Shown here one piece after another: positions 38,811 through 48,500 of a DNA stretch of 64,000 nucleotides. Where the stretch lies: assembly GCF_000425825.1 (NCBI RefSeq), contig NZ_KE384460.1, positions 86,779-150,778 on the forward strand, written 5' to 3'. Position 1 is the first letter of the stretch. Each line of letters opens with the position of its first letter. The notes under the pieces are model-generated. The model did not search any database, was not told where the DNA came from, and worked only from the letters and a program-made list of their open reading frames with translations. The stretch comes from Jeotgalicoccus marinus DSM 19772 (GTDB lineage Bacteria > Bacillota > Bacilli > Staphylococcales > Salinicoccaceae). Both the position numbers and the translations under genes were made by a program.

Positions 38811-38950
38811 AAAATTTCCTCCTTACTCATGTATATTACCAACTTATGTATTAAGATAACATGTATTTAGTTTAAGCTTTCAATTTAGTAGGAAATATTA
38901 TATAACAGTGATACAATATGAACACATTCTAAGGTTAGAGGTGCCGCTTT

Positions 38951-40048
38951 ATGACTAAAAAACTTTGGTTCCAAAGTGGTATAGCACTCATAATTACTTT
39001 TGTCATTATCTTATTAATTATGCAGGTTCAAGTCATTTTTGAGCCGTTTTTAACAATAATTATGACGATCTTCTTCCCGGTATTAATCGGGGGAATGCTA
39101 TACTACATCACTGAACCAATACAGCGATTTCTAGAGAAGAGGAAAGCCAATAGGTTGGTAAGCATCCTCTCTATATTCATCATTATTTTAATTGTTATTG
39201 CAATAGTAACTCTAACCGTCATTCCGATGGTTACAGAACAAATTCAAAATCTAGTTTCACGTTTACCTATTTTACAACGTGAAGTTGAAAACACAGTAAA
39301 TTATTTACTCAGTCAACGAGATCGCTTGCCATTTGATATTGATCTACAGTCGATCACTCAAGATGCATTAGATGTTGGTACGAATATGCTAAGTGGTTTT
39401 GTATCAAATGCGATTTCAATTGTTTCAAGTACAGTGAGTGTGCTATTGATGCTTGTTCTTGGACCGTTCTTCTTCTTCTTTATGCTGAAGGATCACCAAA
39501 AATTTATTCCATCAGTTACTTCACCATTTTCTGGAACATTTAAGCAGTTCTTAATTGAACTTTTATATGACATCGACAGAACATTACGTTCATTCATCCA
39601 AGGTCAGATGCTAGTATCATCTATACTCTGTGTAATTTTATATATCGGTTATACACTAATCGGTCTTGATTATGCTTTACTACTAGCAATTTTTGCCTTA
39701 TTCATGAACATCGTACCGTTCGTTGGTCCTTGGGTTGCATTTATACCAGCTGGTTTACTCGCCTTAATCCAAGATCCGATCATGTTTATTTGGGTATCAC
39801 TAATTACGCTTGTGGCTCAACAAATTGAAAGTAACTTGATAACACCGAATGTCATGGGACAGTCACTTGCTCTACATCCATTAACTGTAATTACAATTGT
39901 CCTTGCAGCAGGTAATATCGCTGGATTCATAGGAATCTTAGTTGCGATTCCAACCTATGCTGTCATTAAAACAATCATTCAAAACATTTGGAGATATCGC
40001 CAGAACCTTAAAGATACAATGCTCAGTGACATCTCAAATAAAGCATAA
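38951..40048 (+). CDS. AI-2E family transporter
   Basis: This is a 365-residue membrane protein of the AI-2E (UPF0118, PerM/YhhQ-like) family with about eight hydrophobic segments. A central soluble stretch is at about 90-150. The family signature PFVGPWVAFIPAGLLALIQDP near residue 255 and the C-terminal LHPLTVITIVLAAGNIAGFIGILVAIP are present. Members export small molecules or act as Na+/H+ antiporters; the name does not prove AI-2 transport. It is monocistronic with a terminator eight bases after the stop. Confidence 0.88.
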   Translation: MTKKLWFQSGIALIITFVIILLIMQVQVIFEPFLTIIMTIFFPVLIGGMLYYITEPIQRFLEKRKANRLVSILSIFIIILIVIAIVTLTVIPMVTEQIQNLVSRLPILQREVENTVNYLLSQRDRLPFDIDLQSITQDALDVGTNMLSGFVSNAISIVSSTVSVLLMLVLGPFFFFFMLKDHQKFIPSVTSPFSGTFKQFLIELLYDIDRTLRSFIQGQMLVSSILCVILYIGYTLIGLDYALLLAIFALFMNIVPFVGPWVAFIPAGLLALIQDPIMFIWVSLITLVAQQIESNLITPNVMGQSLALHPLTVITIVLAAGNIAGFIGILVAIPTYAVIKTIIQNIWRYRQNLKDTMLSDISNKA

Positions 40049-40055
40049 CTTAACT

Positions 40056-40096
40056 AAAAAGCAGGAAGGTCTCTATAGAGATTTTCCTGCTTTTTT
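40056..40096 (+). terminator. Terminator after the AI-2E transporter gene
   Basis: The stem AAAAAGCAGGAA/TTCCTGCTTTTT encloses an inner CTCTATAGAG palindrome. Confidence 0.88.
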
Positions 40097-40152
40097 GTCT
40101 TTTCTATTTGTTCAAACGATATAAGTAATAGAACACATAAGGAGGCAAACAA

Positions 40153-40929
40153 ATGAATCCAATCGCATATCTTATCAATAAGGGTTTTACAGTGACATCT
40201 GATCCAAATCGTTATCAAAGTGGTGTTTGGGGGTTGAGAAATTACACTGTGAGGGGCTACAATTACGATCAATTTTGTGGAGGGTACCACAGAGCCTATG
40301 ATTTAGTTAAATATGACCGAGCACCGATACCCGCAGTCTTTGATGGTGTAGTCACTTCAGGAACGAGTGATTTTGGAAATTTTGGTGGTACCGTAGTGAT
40401 TGCGAATAAGAACCTTGGCTACCAGGTGATTTATGGTCATCTAAAACGACCACTTTCAGTCAAAATAGGCCAGTCAGTTAAAGAAGGGGACATTATAGGA
40501 TATCAGAGTAATACGAATTACGATAACGTAGCTATGGCGAGTCACCTTCATATCCAATTTCAAAAATATGGGTTTATAGTGGGGGAAAGAAATTTTGTCT
40601 GCACTGGAATTAATCCTCTAGCAATCAATGTCAGTCCAAAAATTTATAAGCAGGCTTGGCTCTGGAGTGGTGGATTTTTAACTAAATATCCAATTAACAT
40701 AAGAGATTATCCTTCAGTAAAGGCAAAAAGATTAGGAATTACAAGAAAAAATATGAAGTTCTACTTCGATAAATTATACGAGAATGATGGCTACTGGTGG
40801 TTACGATGTACTTTAAATAAGAAGACTGTGTTTATTGCAGCAGGTAAAAAAATATCTCAGGTCAATTTTACAGATACCAAGTTATATGGAGAGATTTCAC
40901 ATTTAAATACAGCAAAAGGGAAAGAATAA
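40153..40929 (+). CDS. Leaderless M23 peptidase, endolysin-like
   Basis: This is a 258-residue LytM/lysostaphin-type zinc endopeptidase. The metal and catalytic residues are H46 and D50 (HRAYD) and H131-x-H133 (SHLHIQF). The C-terminal part (about 165-240) looks like an SH3-type wall-binding domain (WSGGFLTKYPINIRDYPS, then WWLRC). No signal peptide or membrane anchor exists at the N-terminus. That architecture is usual for phage endolysins released by a holin and unusual for host autolysins. No phage genes adjoin it. An AAGGAGG site precedes the ATG. Confidence 0.8.
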   Translation: MNPIAYLINKGFTVTSDPNRYQSGVWGLRNYTVRGYNYDQFCGGYHRAYDLVKYDRAPIPAVFDGVVTSGTSDFGNFGGTVVIANKNLGYQVIYGHLKRPLSVKIGQSVKEGDIIGYQSNTNYDNVAMASHLHIQFQKYGFIVGERNFVCTGINPLAINVSPKIYKQAWLWSGGFLTKYPINIRDYPSVKAKRLGITRKNMKFYFDKLYENDGYWWLRCTLNKKTVFIAAGKKISQVNFTDTKLYGEISHLNTAKGKE

Positions 40930-40932
40930 AAT

Positions 40933-40969
40933 AATCCATGTACAACCTTAGTGTTGTACATGGATTTCT
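40933..40969. terminator. Hairpin between the M23 gene and the 130-aa gene
   Basis: The stem AATCCATGTACAAC pairs exactly with GTTGTACATGGATT; a weak T run follows on the plus strand. The stop codon of the reverse-strand gene lies inside the hairpin. Confidence 0.7.
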
Positions 40970-41340
40970 TCATCGTTATCAATTTCATAGAGCACTTTGT
41001 TAATTTCGACTTGGTTTACTGCTTCAACAAGGAAGTAGGCAACGATTGTGTAGACAATGATACCGCCAATAAGTAAAACATTCGCTTGAATGACACTAAG
41101 TAGAAGTGCAGGCATAAATACGACTAAAGTAAATAATACGAGCATGAGGATTCTATAAGAAGTGATTTTTCTTTGTGCATCCATTAGTCTTGAAGCATAC
41201 TTTTCATTGACCTTATTCATGTCGATATCACGACCATCCACATATAGCTTGTTAATTTTAATATTTCCATGCAGTTCATCTGTGACGTAACGCAGATCCA
41301 TATGATTATTTTTCCACGTTAGTAGATTAAAAAATGACAT
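40948..41340 (-). CDS. Two-helix membrane protein of unknown function
   Basis: This is a 130-residue protein I do not recognise. Residues 1-62 are soluble, with many Asn, Asp and Lys, followed by two membrane helices (about 63-85 and 88-110) and a short acidic tail ending in VQH. An AAGGCGGTG ribosome site is present upstream, and no in-frame competitor exists on the other strand, so it is probably real. It is alone on its strand between the M23 peptidase and the Tat operon. Confidence 0.55.
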   Translation of the reverse strand: MSFFNLLTWKNNHMDLRYVTDELHGNIKINKLYVDGRDIDMNKVNEKYASRLMDAQRKITSYRILMLVLFTLVVFMPALLLSVIQANVLLIGGIIVYTIVAYFLVEAVNQVEINKVLYEIDNDEEIHVQH

Positions 41341-41538
41341 AAATTTTCACCGCCTTCTTTAAGTATAGATAATAATCTATTGATTTAATCTTATTATACA
41401 TTATTTTTTTAATCAATATGGCTTAAATTGGAATTATTTTATTTTCTTAAAGACTCTAGACTTATCAGTAAATGAGGAGTAGAATTTTGTTAATAAGAAG
41501 TATTAAGTGATGTACATGAATTTTGAGGAGGAATTAAA

Positions 41539-42330
41539 ATGGCGAATAAAAAAGGTAGTGAAAAAGAATTCTCTAGACGGGACTTCTTAAAGACAACCGG
41601 TGCAGCAACAGGTGGAATTATTGGAGGTTCACTTTTAGGTGGGCTTGTAGGATTTAACTTAAATGATTCCTCAGGTTCTGAGAGTCAAACTTCAGAAGAC
41701 ACAGCCTCGGAAGAATCATCAGGGTCTAACGGTGGAACGACTGACAACGCAAGAATGTTTTTCCACAATGACACTGATTTTGATACAGTCACAGCAGCAA
41801 TGGAAAGAATCTTCCCGGAAAGTGACGTAGGACCAGGTGCAGAAGAACTAGGTTGTGCTTACTATTTAGATGGACAATTAATGGGTCAATATGGATTTAA
41901 CTCAAAAGAATACATGCAAGGTCCTTTCGAAGAGGCCCTACCGACTCAAGGCTATCAATCTAATCTAAATCGAAGAGACTATTTCATGCTAGGTATTAGA
42001 AAGTTAAATGAAGAAGCAAACAGTAGACATGATGCAAACTTTGCTGATTTAGAAGCTGGACAAATGGATGAAATCTTAACAGACTTCCAAGAAGGTAATG
42101 TTGATTTAGATGTACCAAGTCATACAGCAACAAGTAGCTATTTCTTTACTATGCTGCGCTCAGCCACAATCGAAGGTGCTTATGCAGATCCAGTTTATAG
42201 AGGAAATAGAGATATGGCAGGCTGGAAGATGAAGCAATTCCCTGGCCATCAAATGTCATATATTCAATATATCGAAGATGATGAATTCCATGAAATTGAA
42301 CCATTACCTGTATATGGTATGGGACATTAA
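41539..42330 (+). CDS. Gluconate 2-dehydrogenase small (subunit 3) family protein, Tat substrate
   Basis: This is a 263-residue subunit. The N-terminus has a perfect twin-arginine signal, SRRDFLKTTGAATGG (residues 13-27), then a Gly-rich hydrophobic segment and a Ser/Glu/Thr linker (about 45-67). The mature part, MFFHNDTDFDTVTAAMERIFPESD onward, is the family fold. The subunit carries the export signal for itself and the flavoprotein that follows. The operon is small subunit, GMC flavoprotein, tatC. No cytochrome c subunit is encoded nearby. Confidence 0.85.
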   Translation: MANKKGSEKEFSRRDFLKTTGAATGGIIGGSLLGGLVGFNLNDSSGSESQTSEDTASEESSGSNGGTTDNARMFFHNDTDFDTVTAAMERIFPESDVGPGAEELGCAYYLDGQLMGQYGFNSKEYMQGPFEEALPTQGYQSNLNRRDYFMLGIRKLNEEANSRHDANFADLEAGQMDEILTDFQEGNVDLDVPSHTATSSYFFTMLRSATIEGAYADPVYRGNRDMAGWKMKQFPGHQMSYIQYIEDDEFHEIEPLPVYGMGH

Positions 42331-42366
42331 AAGTTAAGTATATATAGATTTATAGGGGGATAAATT

Positions 42367-44091
42367 ATGGCAACAACTTTAGATAAAGTAGATGTAGTAA
42401 CGGTCGGTGTAGGCTGGACTGGTGGTATTATTGCAGCAGAAGCGACTAAAGCAGGCTTAAGCGTAGTTGGATTAGAACGTGGAGTTAAACGTGGTACTGA
42501 AGACTACCAGCACGTGCATGATGAACTAAAATATGCAGTACGTTATGAGTTAATGCAGGACATTTCTAAAGAAACACTAACATTTAGAAACAGTCCTGAT
42601 GAAAAAGCACTACCAATGCGTCAACAAGGTTCATTCTTATTAGGAGAAAATCTTGGTGGGGCAGGTACGCACTGGAATGGTCAGACATGGAGATTCTTAC
42701 CTTATGACTTTGAAATTCGTTCCATGACTGAAGAAAGATACGGTGCAGAAAAACTAAAAGATGAAAGAGGATACCAAATTGAAGACTGGGGTATCACTTA
42801 CGATGAGTTAGAGCCTTACTTCAATACTTTTGAAAAAACTGCTGGTATCTCAGGTGAAGAAAACCCTCTTGGTGGACATCGCTCTGAACCATATCCAACA
42901 CCGCCAATGCTTAAGTCTAAGACATTAAAAATGTTTGAAGAAGCGGCTAAAGGATTAGAACTAGATCCAATCATGATGCCTTCAGCAAACTTAAGTGAAC
43001 AGTATGAAAACCCAGATGGTCAAACAATTAATGCCTGTCAGTATTGTGCCTTCTGTGAACGTTTCGGTTGTGAGTATGGAGCTAAATCTTCTCCTGAAGT
43101 TACAGTTATTCCAAAGGCACAAGAGAGTGATGATTTTACCTTACGCTTAAATGCAAATGTTGTTGAAATTATCACTGATGAAGATGATGATAGCAAGGTT
43201 TCTGGTGTGAAATTTGTCGATACTATCACTGGGGAAGAATTTATTCAACCTGCAGATGTTGTTGCATTAACAAGTTATGTGTTCAACAATTATAAATTGT
43301 TAGCAGTGTCAGACATCGGTGAACAGTATGATCCAGAAACAGGTGAAGGTACACTGGGTCGTAACTACTGTTATCAAATCTTCGGCGGTGCATCTGGATT
43401 CTTCGATGAACAGTTCAACACATTTATGGGTGCTGGTTCACTTGGTATGGCTCTAGACAACTACAATGGAGATAACTTTGATCATTCTGATTTAGATTTC
43501 TTACATGGTGGTAATATTGCCATTACACAAACAGGTGCGAGACCAATATTGAGTAACACTGTGCCAGAAGGCACTCCATCATGGGGCGAAGAATTTAAAG
43601 AAGCTTCAATACACAATTATACTCGTACACTACGTGTTCAAGGACAAGGATGTACACTGCCGCACAGAGATAACTATCTCTCCATGGATGAAGATTACAA
43701 TGATGCCTACGGTGTACCACTAGTTCGTTTGACTTATAACTTTAAAGAACAAGATAAAAATAACTCAGCATTTTTAGTTGAACGTTGTGCGGAAATTTTA
43801 GAAGAAATGGGCGCTAAAGAAATACTTAAAGATGGTGAATTAGGCGATTACGATATTGTCCCTTATCAATCGACACACAACACAGGTGGTACTACTATGG
43901 GTGCGAGTCCTGACAACAGTGTTGTAAACAATTATTTACAACATTGGGACCGTGACAATTTATTCGTAGTGGGTGCCGGTAATTTCCAACATAATAGTGG
44001 TTATAATCCAACAGCTACTGTTGGGGCATTGGCATATCGTTGTGCAGAAGGTATAATTAGATATGCTGAAGACGGCGGACGCTTAGAATAG
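42367..44091 (+). CDS. GMC family gluconate 2-dehydrogenase flavoprotein subunit
   Basis: This is a 574-residue GMC oxidoreductase. An FAD-binding GVGWTGGIIAAEATKAGLSV stretch is near residue 14. The active-site region near the C-terminus has HNTGGTTMG and QHNSGYNPTATVGALAYR with the catalytic His. A cysteine motif C-x2-C-x2-C-x4-C (QYCAFCERFGC, about residues 224-234) resembles the iron-sulfur motif of membrane FAD dehydrogenase subunits. It has no signal peptide of its own and would be exported folded with the small subunit. It oxidises a sugar or sugar acid outside the membrane; the real substrate is unproven. Confidence 0.85.
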   Translation: MATTLDKVDVVTVGVGWTGGIIAAEATKAGLSVVGLERGVKRGTEDYQHVHDELKYAVRYELMQDISKETLTFRNSPDEKALPMRQQGSFLLGENLGGAGTHWNGQTWRFLPYDFEIRSMTEERYGAEKLKDERGYQIEDWGITYDELEPYFNTFEKTAGISGEENPLGGHRSEPYPTPPMLKSKTLKMFEEAAKGLELDPIMMPSANLSEQYENPDGQTINACQYCAFCERFGCEYGAKSSPEVTVIPKAQESDDFTLRLNANVVEIITDEDDDSKVSGVKFVDTITGEEFIQPADVVALTSYVFNNYKLLAVSDIGEQYDPETGEGTLGRNYCYQIFGGASGFFDEQFNTFMGAGSLGMALDNYNGDNFDHSDLDFLHGGNIAITQTGARPILSNTVPEGTPSWGEEFKEASIHNYTRTLRVQGQGCTLPHRDNYLSMDEDYNDAYGVPLVRLTYNFKEQDKNNSAFLVERCAEILEEMGAKEILKDGELGDYDIVPYQSTHNTGGTTMGASPDNSVVNNYLQHWDRDNLFVVGAGNFQHNSGYNPTATVGALAYRCAEGIIRYAEDGGRLE

Positions 44092-44108
44092 AAGTTAGGT
44101 GATGTCAA

Positions 44109-44927
44109 ATGGAACCAAAAAACAAGGACAGTCGAAAGAAGCGGGAAGTGACAGAACATACTGAAGAAGAGGTAGTCAGAAAACGCAAAAAGGTAACTAA
44201 AGAAGACCCTTATGCACCGCTTACTGACCATCTTGAAGACTTAAGACGTGTGCTCATTAAGTCAGCCTTAGTTATATTTGCTATGTTCTTAATCATATTC
44301 TCTACTGTTGGTTGGTGGTTTCCGGTCGTTTCAAAAGGTGCGGATATCGTTGTTTTAGGACCATTTGAAGTAATTCGATTTTATCTTAGAACATCAGGTG
44401 CAATCAGTATTGGTTTCTCAATACCATTCATTTGCTGGTTTTTATGGCAGTTTATGAGACCGGGCCTTGTTGATAAGGAAACGCAGTTTCTAAAAGGTTC
44501 CTTACCAGTCATGCTTATTTTATTTTGTATTGGTTTAGCCTTTGGATATTTTATTGTACATCCTTTAAGTTACTTTTTCTTAATTGAAATGGGAGAGCAA
44601 AACTTTAACGTACTTGTGACTGCTGATGAGTATATGTCGTTTCTACTTATTACAACAATACCGTTTGGACTCGTTTTCCAATTGCCAGTTGTTGCGATGT
44701 TCCTTCATCATATTGAACTCTTAAGTGTGGATGTAATGACATCTATGCGTAAATATGCTTATTTTATCTTGATGGTAATTACGGCATTAATTGCACCACC
44801 TGATGTCTTTACCCATCTTGTTACCTTAATACCAATGATACTACTCTATGAAGTGAGTATTATTTTGATTCGACGTAAGGAAAGAAGAGACGCGGCAAAA
44901 GAGAAAAAGGCACAAAAAAATGCATAA
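44109..44927 (+). CDS. tatC: Twin-arginine translocase subunit TatC
   Basis: This is a 272-residue TatC, the signal-recognising subunit of the folded-protein export system. Six membrane helices follow a charged N-terminal extension of about 40 residues. Family elements are PLTDHLEDLRRVLIKS, FEVIRFYLRTSGAISIGFSIPF with its glycine-rich turn, and FGLVFQLPVV. It is the third gene after the two gluconate dehydrogenase subunits. No tatA is visible in the window, so TatA must be elsewhere. The arrangement suggests a translocase dedicated mainly to this enzyme. Confidence 0.93.
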   Translation: MEPKNKDSRKKREVTEHTEEEVVRKRKKVTKEDPYAPLTDHLEDLRRVLIKSALVIFAMFLIIFSTVGWWFPVVSKGADIVVLGPFEVIRFYLRTSGAISIGFSIPFICWFLWQFMRPGLVDKETQFLKGSLPVMLILFCIGLAFGYFIVHPLSYFFLIEMGEQNFNVLVTADEYMSFLLITTIPFGLVFQLPVVAMFLHHIELLSVDVMTSMRKYAYFILMVITALIAPPDVFTHLVTLIPMILLYEVSIILIRRKERRDAAKEKKAQKNA

Positions 44928-44951
44928 TTGAAAACGATCACTGATTGGAAT

Positions 44952-44982
44952 AGGCTAAGCATCTTGCTTAGCCTGTTTTTTG
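44952..44982 (+). terminator. Terminator after tatC
   Basis: The ten-pair stem AGGCTAAGCA/TGCTTAGCCT with a three-base loop is followed by a T run. Confidence 0.92.
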
Positions 44983-44999
44983 TTAAAATCTATATAATA

Positions 45000-45030
45000 T
45001 TGTCTATTAGCGTCAATTTTCATGTATAAT
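45000..45030 (+). promoter_or_regulatory. murE promoter
   Basis: TTGTCT (45000-45005) and TATAAT (45025-45030) are 19 bases apart, 28 bases before the murE start. Confidence 0.55.
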
Positions 45031-45058
45031 AATTTAAGTTGAAAGGTGGTAAGCGGAA

Positions 45059-46552
45059 ATGAAAACAACAATGCTTCTATCTCTAATAAAAGTTAAACAA
45101 ACACATGGTACTTTTCCTGATATTGTAAGAGATATAACAACAGATTCAAGAGAAGTGGATGAGACCTCAGTCTTTGTTGTGCTAAAGGGGCATGTAACGG
45201 ACGGTTTATCTTTTGTCGAGGATGCAATTGACAAAGGCTGTCGTTTCATAGTGTCTGATCGCCATATTGAATTACCAGAAAATGTAGGATTATTAATTGT
45301 AAAGGATCCAGCTAAAACTGCGGCCTTGTTCTCTGAATATATTTATGACTTCCCGCACGAAACACAGACTATGATAGGTGTGACAGGCACCAACGGTAAG
45401 ACAACAGTCTCCACGATGATTCATAATTTGAGCATGGCTTTAGGTAAAAAAAGCGCTTATCTTGGAACCAACGGTTTTATGATAAACGATATCCACACGA
45501 ATTCCGTCAATACTACACCAGAGACAACCAGATTACACAAACGTCTAAAAGATGCAAGTGATAGTGACGCAGAAGTATTTACGATGGAAGTTTCATCTCA
45601 TGGTTTAAAGCTCGGGCGAACGTTTGGAATCAATTTTGATATCGCAGTGTTTACCAATCTGACTCAAGACCACTTAGATTTTCACCATAGTATGGACGAA
45701 TATGGCTATGTTAAAGGACTTTTATTCTCACAGCTTGGCCAAGATGTAAAAAAACATAAATATGTCATTTTAAACGATGATGATTCTTGGTCAAATGTCT
45801 ATAAAGATATGACGCCATTTGAAACAATTACTTACGGTATGCATGACACAGCAGATTTTTACCCTACTGATATAGAGGGGAGTTTAGAAGGGTTTAATTT
45901 TACTTTGAATACACCCGAAGGACAGTATCAAGTGAACTCTCCATTTGTCGGTGACTATAATATACAAAATCTGATGTGCGCGATTATTTCTGAATGGTTA
46001 CAAGGTTATTCTTTTGAACAAATACTACAAGCAGTGCCTGGAATGAAACCTGTTGAAGGTCGCCTTGAAGTGCTAGATCCGACATTACCAATCAATATCA
46101 TCATTGACTTTGCACATACACCCGATGCCTTAAGAAAAGTGATTAATACAGTTCAACCTTTTGCAAATGGCAAGTTGATCTGTCTGGTGGGTATGACAGG
46201 GGAACGAGATTATACAAAAGCTAAGGAAATGGGTGAGATTGCAACCTTAGCAGACTATGCAATCTTTACGCCTGATAATCCAGCTAATGATGATCCAAAA
46301 ATGCTGGTTAAGCTCTTAGAGGAAGGTGCGACGCATGAAAACTTCGTATCTTATACAGACCGTGAAGCAGGTATTATTCACGCTGTAGATATTGCTAAAC
46401 CCGGAGATACTATTGTCTTGGCATGTAAAGGAAGAGAACCTTATCAAATTGTCGAAAATTATGTAAAAATGCCTCATAGAGATGATCTTATTGCCCTAGA
46501 CGCAGCGTATAGAAAATACAAAGGCGATGACTATGAAAAAACACTCGATTAA
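45059..46552 (+). CDS. murE: UDP-MurNAc-tripeptide synthetase, L-lysine-adding MurE
   Basis: This is a 497-residue Mur ligase that adds the third amino acid to the peptidoglycan stem peptide. The ATP-binding loop is GVTGTNGKTTVS, the central domain has TPETTRLHKRL and FTNLTQDHLDFH, and the specificity motif is DNPAN beginning at D406. That form selects L-lysine, as in S. aureus; the diaminopimelate-adding enzymes have DNPR. It is followed by the small overlapping gene and prfC, the usual staphylococcal order. Confidence 0.96.
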   Translation: MKTTMLLSLIKVKQTHGTFPDIVRDITTDSREVDETSVFVVLKGHVTDGLSFVEDAIDKGCRFIVSDRHIELPENVGLLIVKDPAKTAALFSEYIYDFPHETQTMIGVTGTNGKTTVSTMIHNLSMALGKKSAYLGTNGFMINDIHTNSVNTTPETTRLHKRLKDASDSDAEVFTMEVSSHGLKLGRTFGINFDIAVFTNLTQDHLDFHHSMDEYGYVKGLLFSQLGQDVKKHKYVILNDDDSWSNVYKDMTPFETITYGMHDTADFYPTDIEGSLEGFNFTLNTPEGQYQVNSPFVGDYNIQNLMCAIISEWLQGYSFEQILQAVPGMKPVEGRLEVLDPTLPINIIIDFAHTPDALRKVINTVQPFANGKLICLVGMTGERDYTKAKEMGEIATLADYAIFTPDNPANDDPKMLVKLLEEGATHENFVSYTDREAGIIHAVDIAKPGDTIVLACKGREPYQIVENYVKMPHRDDLIALDAAYRKYKGDDYEKTLD

Positions 46553-46766
46553 GATTAATGATGTGACAATGAGTGTATATGTAGCCCTAGATGAAATGAA
46601 TTATATCGTGAGCATACCGGATCTATCTTTTGCTATGAAAATTGCTAAAGGTATGACGACCAATGAAGTTGAACAAGAAGCGATGTTACATCTTTTTTCT
46701 TTTATGGATGAAAGAGAGAGTAGTGAAATTGCCAATGAAATTGGCTTAGCAATCGGTAAGATTTAA
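46533..46766 (+). CDS. Small conserved hypothetical protein between murE and prfC
   Basis: This is a 77-residue protein without recognised domain. It overlaps the murE 3' end by 20 bases. I chose the ATG at 46533 because AAAGG lies about eight bases before it; an in-frame ATG at 46527 is also possible. It has predicted beta strands ([17 protein letters not shown]), then an acidic helical part. A similar short gene sits at this place in staphylococci. It is probably translated with murE and prfC. Confidence 0.65.
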   Translation: MKKHSIKINDVTMSVYVALDEMNYIVSIPDLSFAMKIAKGMTTNEVEQEAMLHLFSFMDERESSEIANEIGLAIGKI

Positions 46767-46776
46767 GGAGATTAAA

Positions 46777-48333
46777 ATGGATATTAAAACGGAAATTAAT
46801 AAGAGAAAAACTTTTGCAATCATTTCTCACCCTGATGCGGGGAAAACTACGCTAACAGAAAAGTTATTGCTTTTTGGTGGTGCGATTAGAGAAGCCGGAA
46901 CTGTAAAAGGTAAAAAGACAGGGAAATTTGCAACAAGTGACTGGATGAAAGTCGAACAAGAGCGTGGTATCAGTGTGACGAGTTCTGTCATGCAATTTGA
47001 TTTTGATGGTTATAAAATTAATATCCTTGATACACCAGGACACGAAGACTTCTCAGAAGATACGTATCGTACTTTGATGGCAGTAGACTCGGCTGTCATG
47101 GTAATCGATGCAGCAAAAGGGATTGAACCTCAAACCTTAAAACTATTTAAGGTTTGTAAAATGCGTGGTATTCCAATTTTCACATTCATCAACAAGCTCG
47201 ACCGTGTCGGTAAAGAACCTTTTGAGTTGTTAGAAGAAATTGAATCGACATTGGATATAGAAACGTACCCAATGACTTGGCCAATTGGTATGGGTCAAAG
47301 CTTTTTTGGTATTATCAACCGTCGGACGAAGACAATCAATCCATTTAGAGAAGAAGGTCAATTAGCACTAAATGAGGATTATGAGTTAACAGAAACACAC
47401 GATATATCAGAAGACTCAGCCTTTAAAGCCTCACTTGAAGAGTTTATGTTGGTTGAAGAAGCCGGTGATGAATTTGACCCAGCTAAGATATCCAGTGGGG
47501 ATTTAACACCAGTATTCTTTGGTTCAGCCTTATCAACATTTGGTATTGAAGAGTTTTTAGACACTTATGTAGATTTTGCACCAGCACCTACGGGACGTGA
47601 AACGACAGAAGGCCAGATAGTAGAACCTCAAGATGATGAGTTTTCTGGTTTTATCTTCAAAATTCAAGCGAACATGGATCCGAGACACCGTGACCGACTA
47701 GCCTTTATGCGAATTGTCTCAGGGAAATTTACCAGAGGTATGGACGGAACGCTTGCACGTACCGGAAAGAAATCTAAAATTACCAGAGCCACAATGTTTA
47801 TGGCTGATGATAAAGAAACGATTAATGAAGCCTATGCAGGTGACATAATTGGCCTATATGATACTGGTAACTATCAAATTGGTGATACTTTATATAATGG
47901 CAAAAAACGTGAGTATGTAGATTTACCACAATTTACGCCTGAAATCTTTATGAAAGTCACTGCTAAAAACGTGATGAAACAAAAGCATTTCTATAAAGGT
48001 ATTGAACAGCTCGTTCAAGAAGGTGCAATTCAATATTATAAATCAATGCATACAAATCAGCCTATACTTGGTGCTGTTGGTCAGCTTCAGTTTGAAGTTT
48101 TCGAACATCGTATGAAGAATGAGTACAATACGGATATAATTATGGAACCAATCGGTAAGAAAATTGCGCGTTGGGTAGAGAATGAAGAAGATATTACAGA
48201 TGCGATGCATTCACCAAGAGCGAACTTGGTATATGATCGCTATGACAATAAGGTCTTACTCTTTGAAAATGATTTTGCTATGCGTTGGTTCAGCGAGAAG
48301 TATCCTGAGATTAAATTATATAGTCTTTTATAA
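46777..48333 (+). CDS. prfC: Peptide chain release factor 3
   Basis: This 518-residue GTPase recycles RF1/RF2 after translation termination. The P-loop is [13 protein letters not shown] near residue 18, switch II is [12 protein letters not shown], and the guanine motif is NKLDR. Domains II and III follow, with the [22 protein letters not shown] stretch specific to RF3. No EF-G domain IV is present. It is 10 bases after the small gene and starts with its own AAGGAG site. Confidence 0.96.
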   Translation: MDIKTEINKRKTFAIISHPDAGKTTLTEKLLLFGGAIREAGTVKGKKTGKFATSDWMKVEQERGISVTSSVMQFDFDGYKINILDTPGHEDFSEDTYRTLMAVDSAVMVIDAAKGIEPQTLKLFKVCKMRGIPIFTFINKLDRVGKEPFELLEEIESTLDIETYPMTWPIGMGQSFFGIINRRTKTINPFREEGQLALNEDYELTETHDISEDSAFKASLEEFMLVEEAGDEFDPAKISSGDLTPVFFGSALSTFGIEEFLDTYVDFAPAPTGRETTEGQIVEPQDDEFSGFIFKIQANMDPRHRDRLAFMRIVSGKFTRGMDGTLARTGKKSKITRATMFMADDKETINEAYAGDIIGLYDTGNYQIGDTLYNGKKREYVDLPQFTPEIFMKVTAKNVMKQKHFYKGIEQLVQEGAIQYYKSMHTNQPILGAVGQLQFEVFEHRMKNEYNTDIIMEPIGKKIARWVENEEDITDAMHSPRANLVYDRYDNKVLLFENDFAMRWFSEKYPEIKLYSLL

Positions 48334-48406
48334 AATAACTTTACTTTTTACAGTAGATAGCATATATTATAAAAGAATTAACAAACACATAAGACGAACC
48401 TTCTAT

Positions 48407-48500
48407 AAGGGGAGTAACGAATAGGAAACTATCAGTGCGTCGTCACTACGGAGTAATCCCGGTGTACTGAGCAATATATAATATTGTATCGTGAGACCTT
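48407..48500 (+). promoter_or_regulatory. yybP-ykoY manganese riboswitch aptamer
   Basis: The conserved 5' element AAGGGGAGTAAC (48407-48418) and the 3' loop GTACTGAGCAA (48464-48474) are the two Mn2+-contacting parts of the yybP-ykoY aptamer. AAGG at the 5' end and CCTT (48497-48500) form P1. It lies directly before terC, a common partner of this riboswitch. Confidence 0.92.

Noticed and set aside
48182-48424. Short plus-strand frame covering the end of prfC and the riboswitch 5' side
   Set aside because: It is out of frame with prfC, and its distal part falls in structured riboswitch leader.
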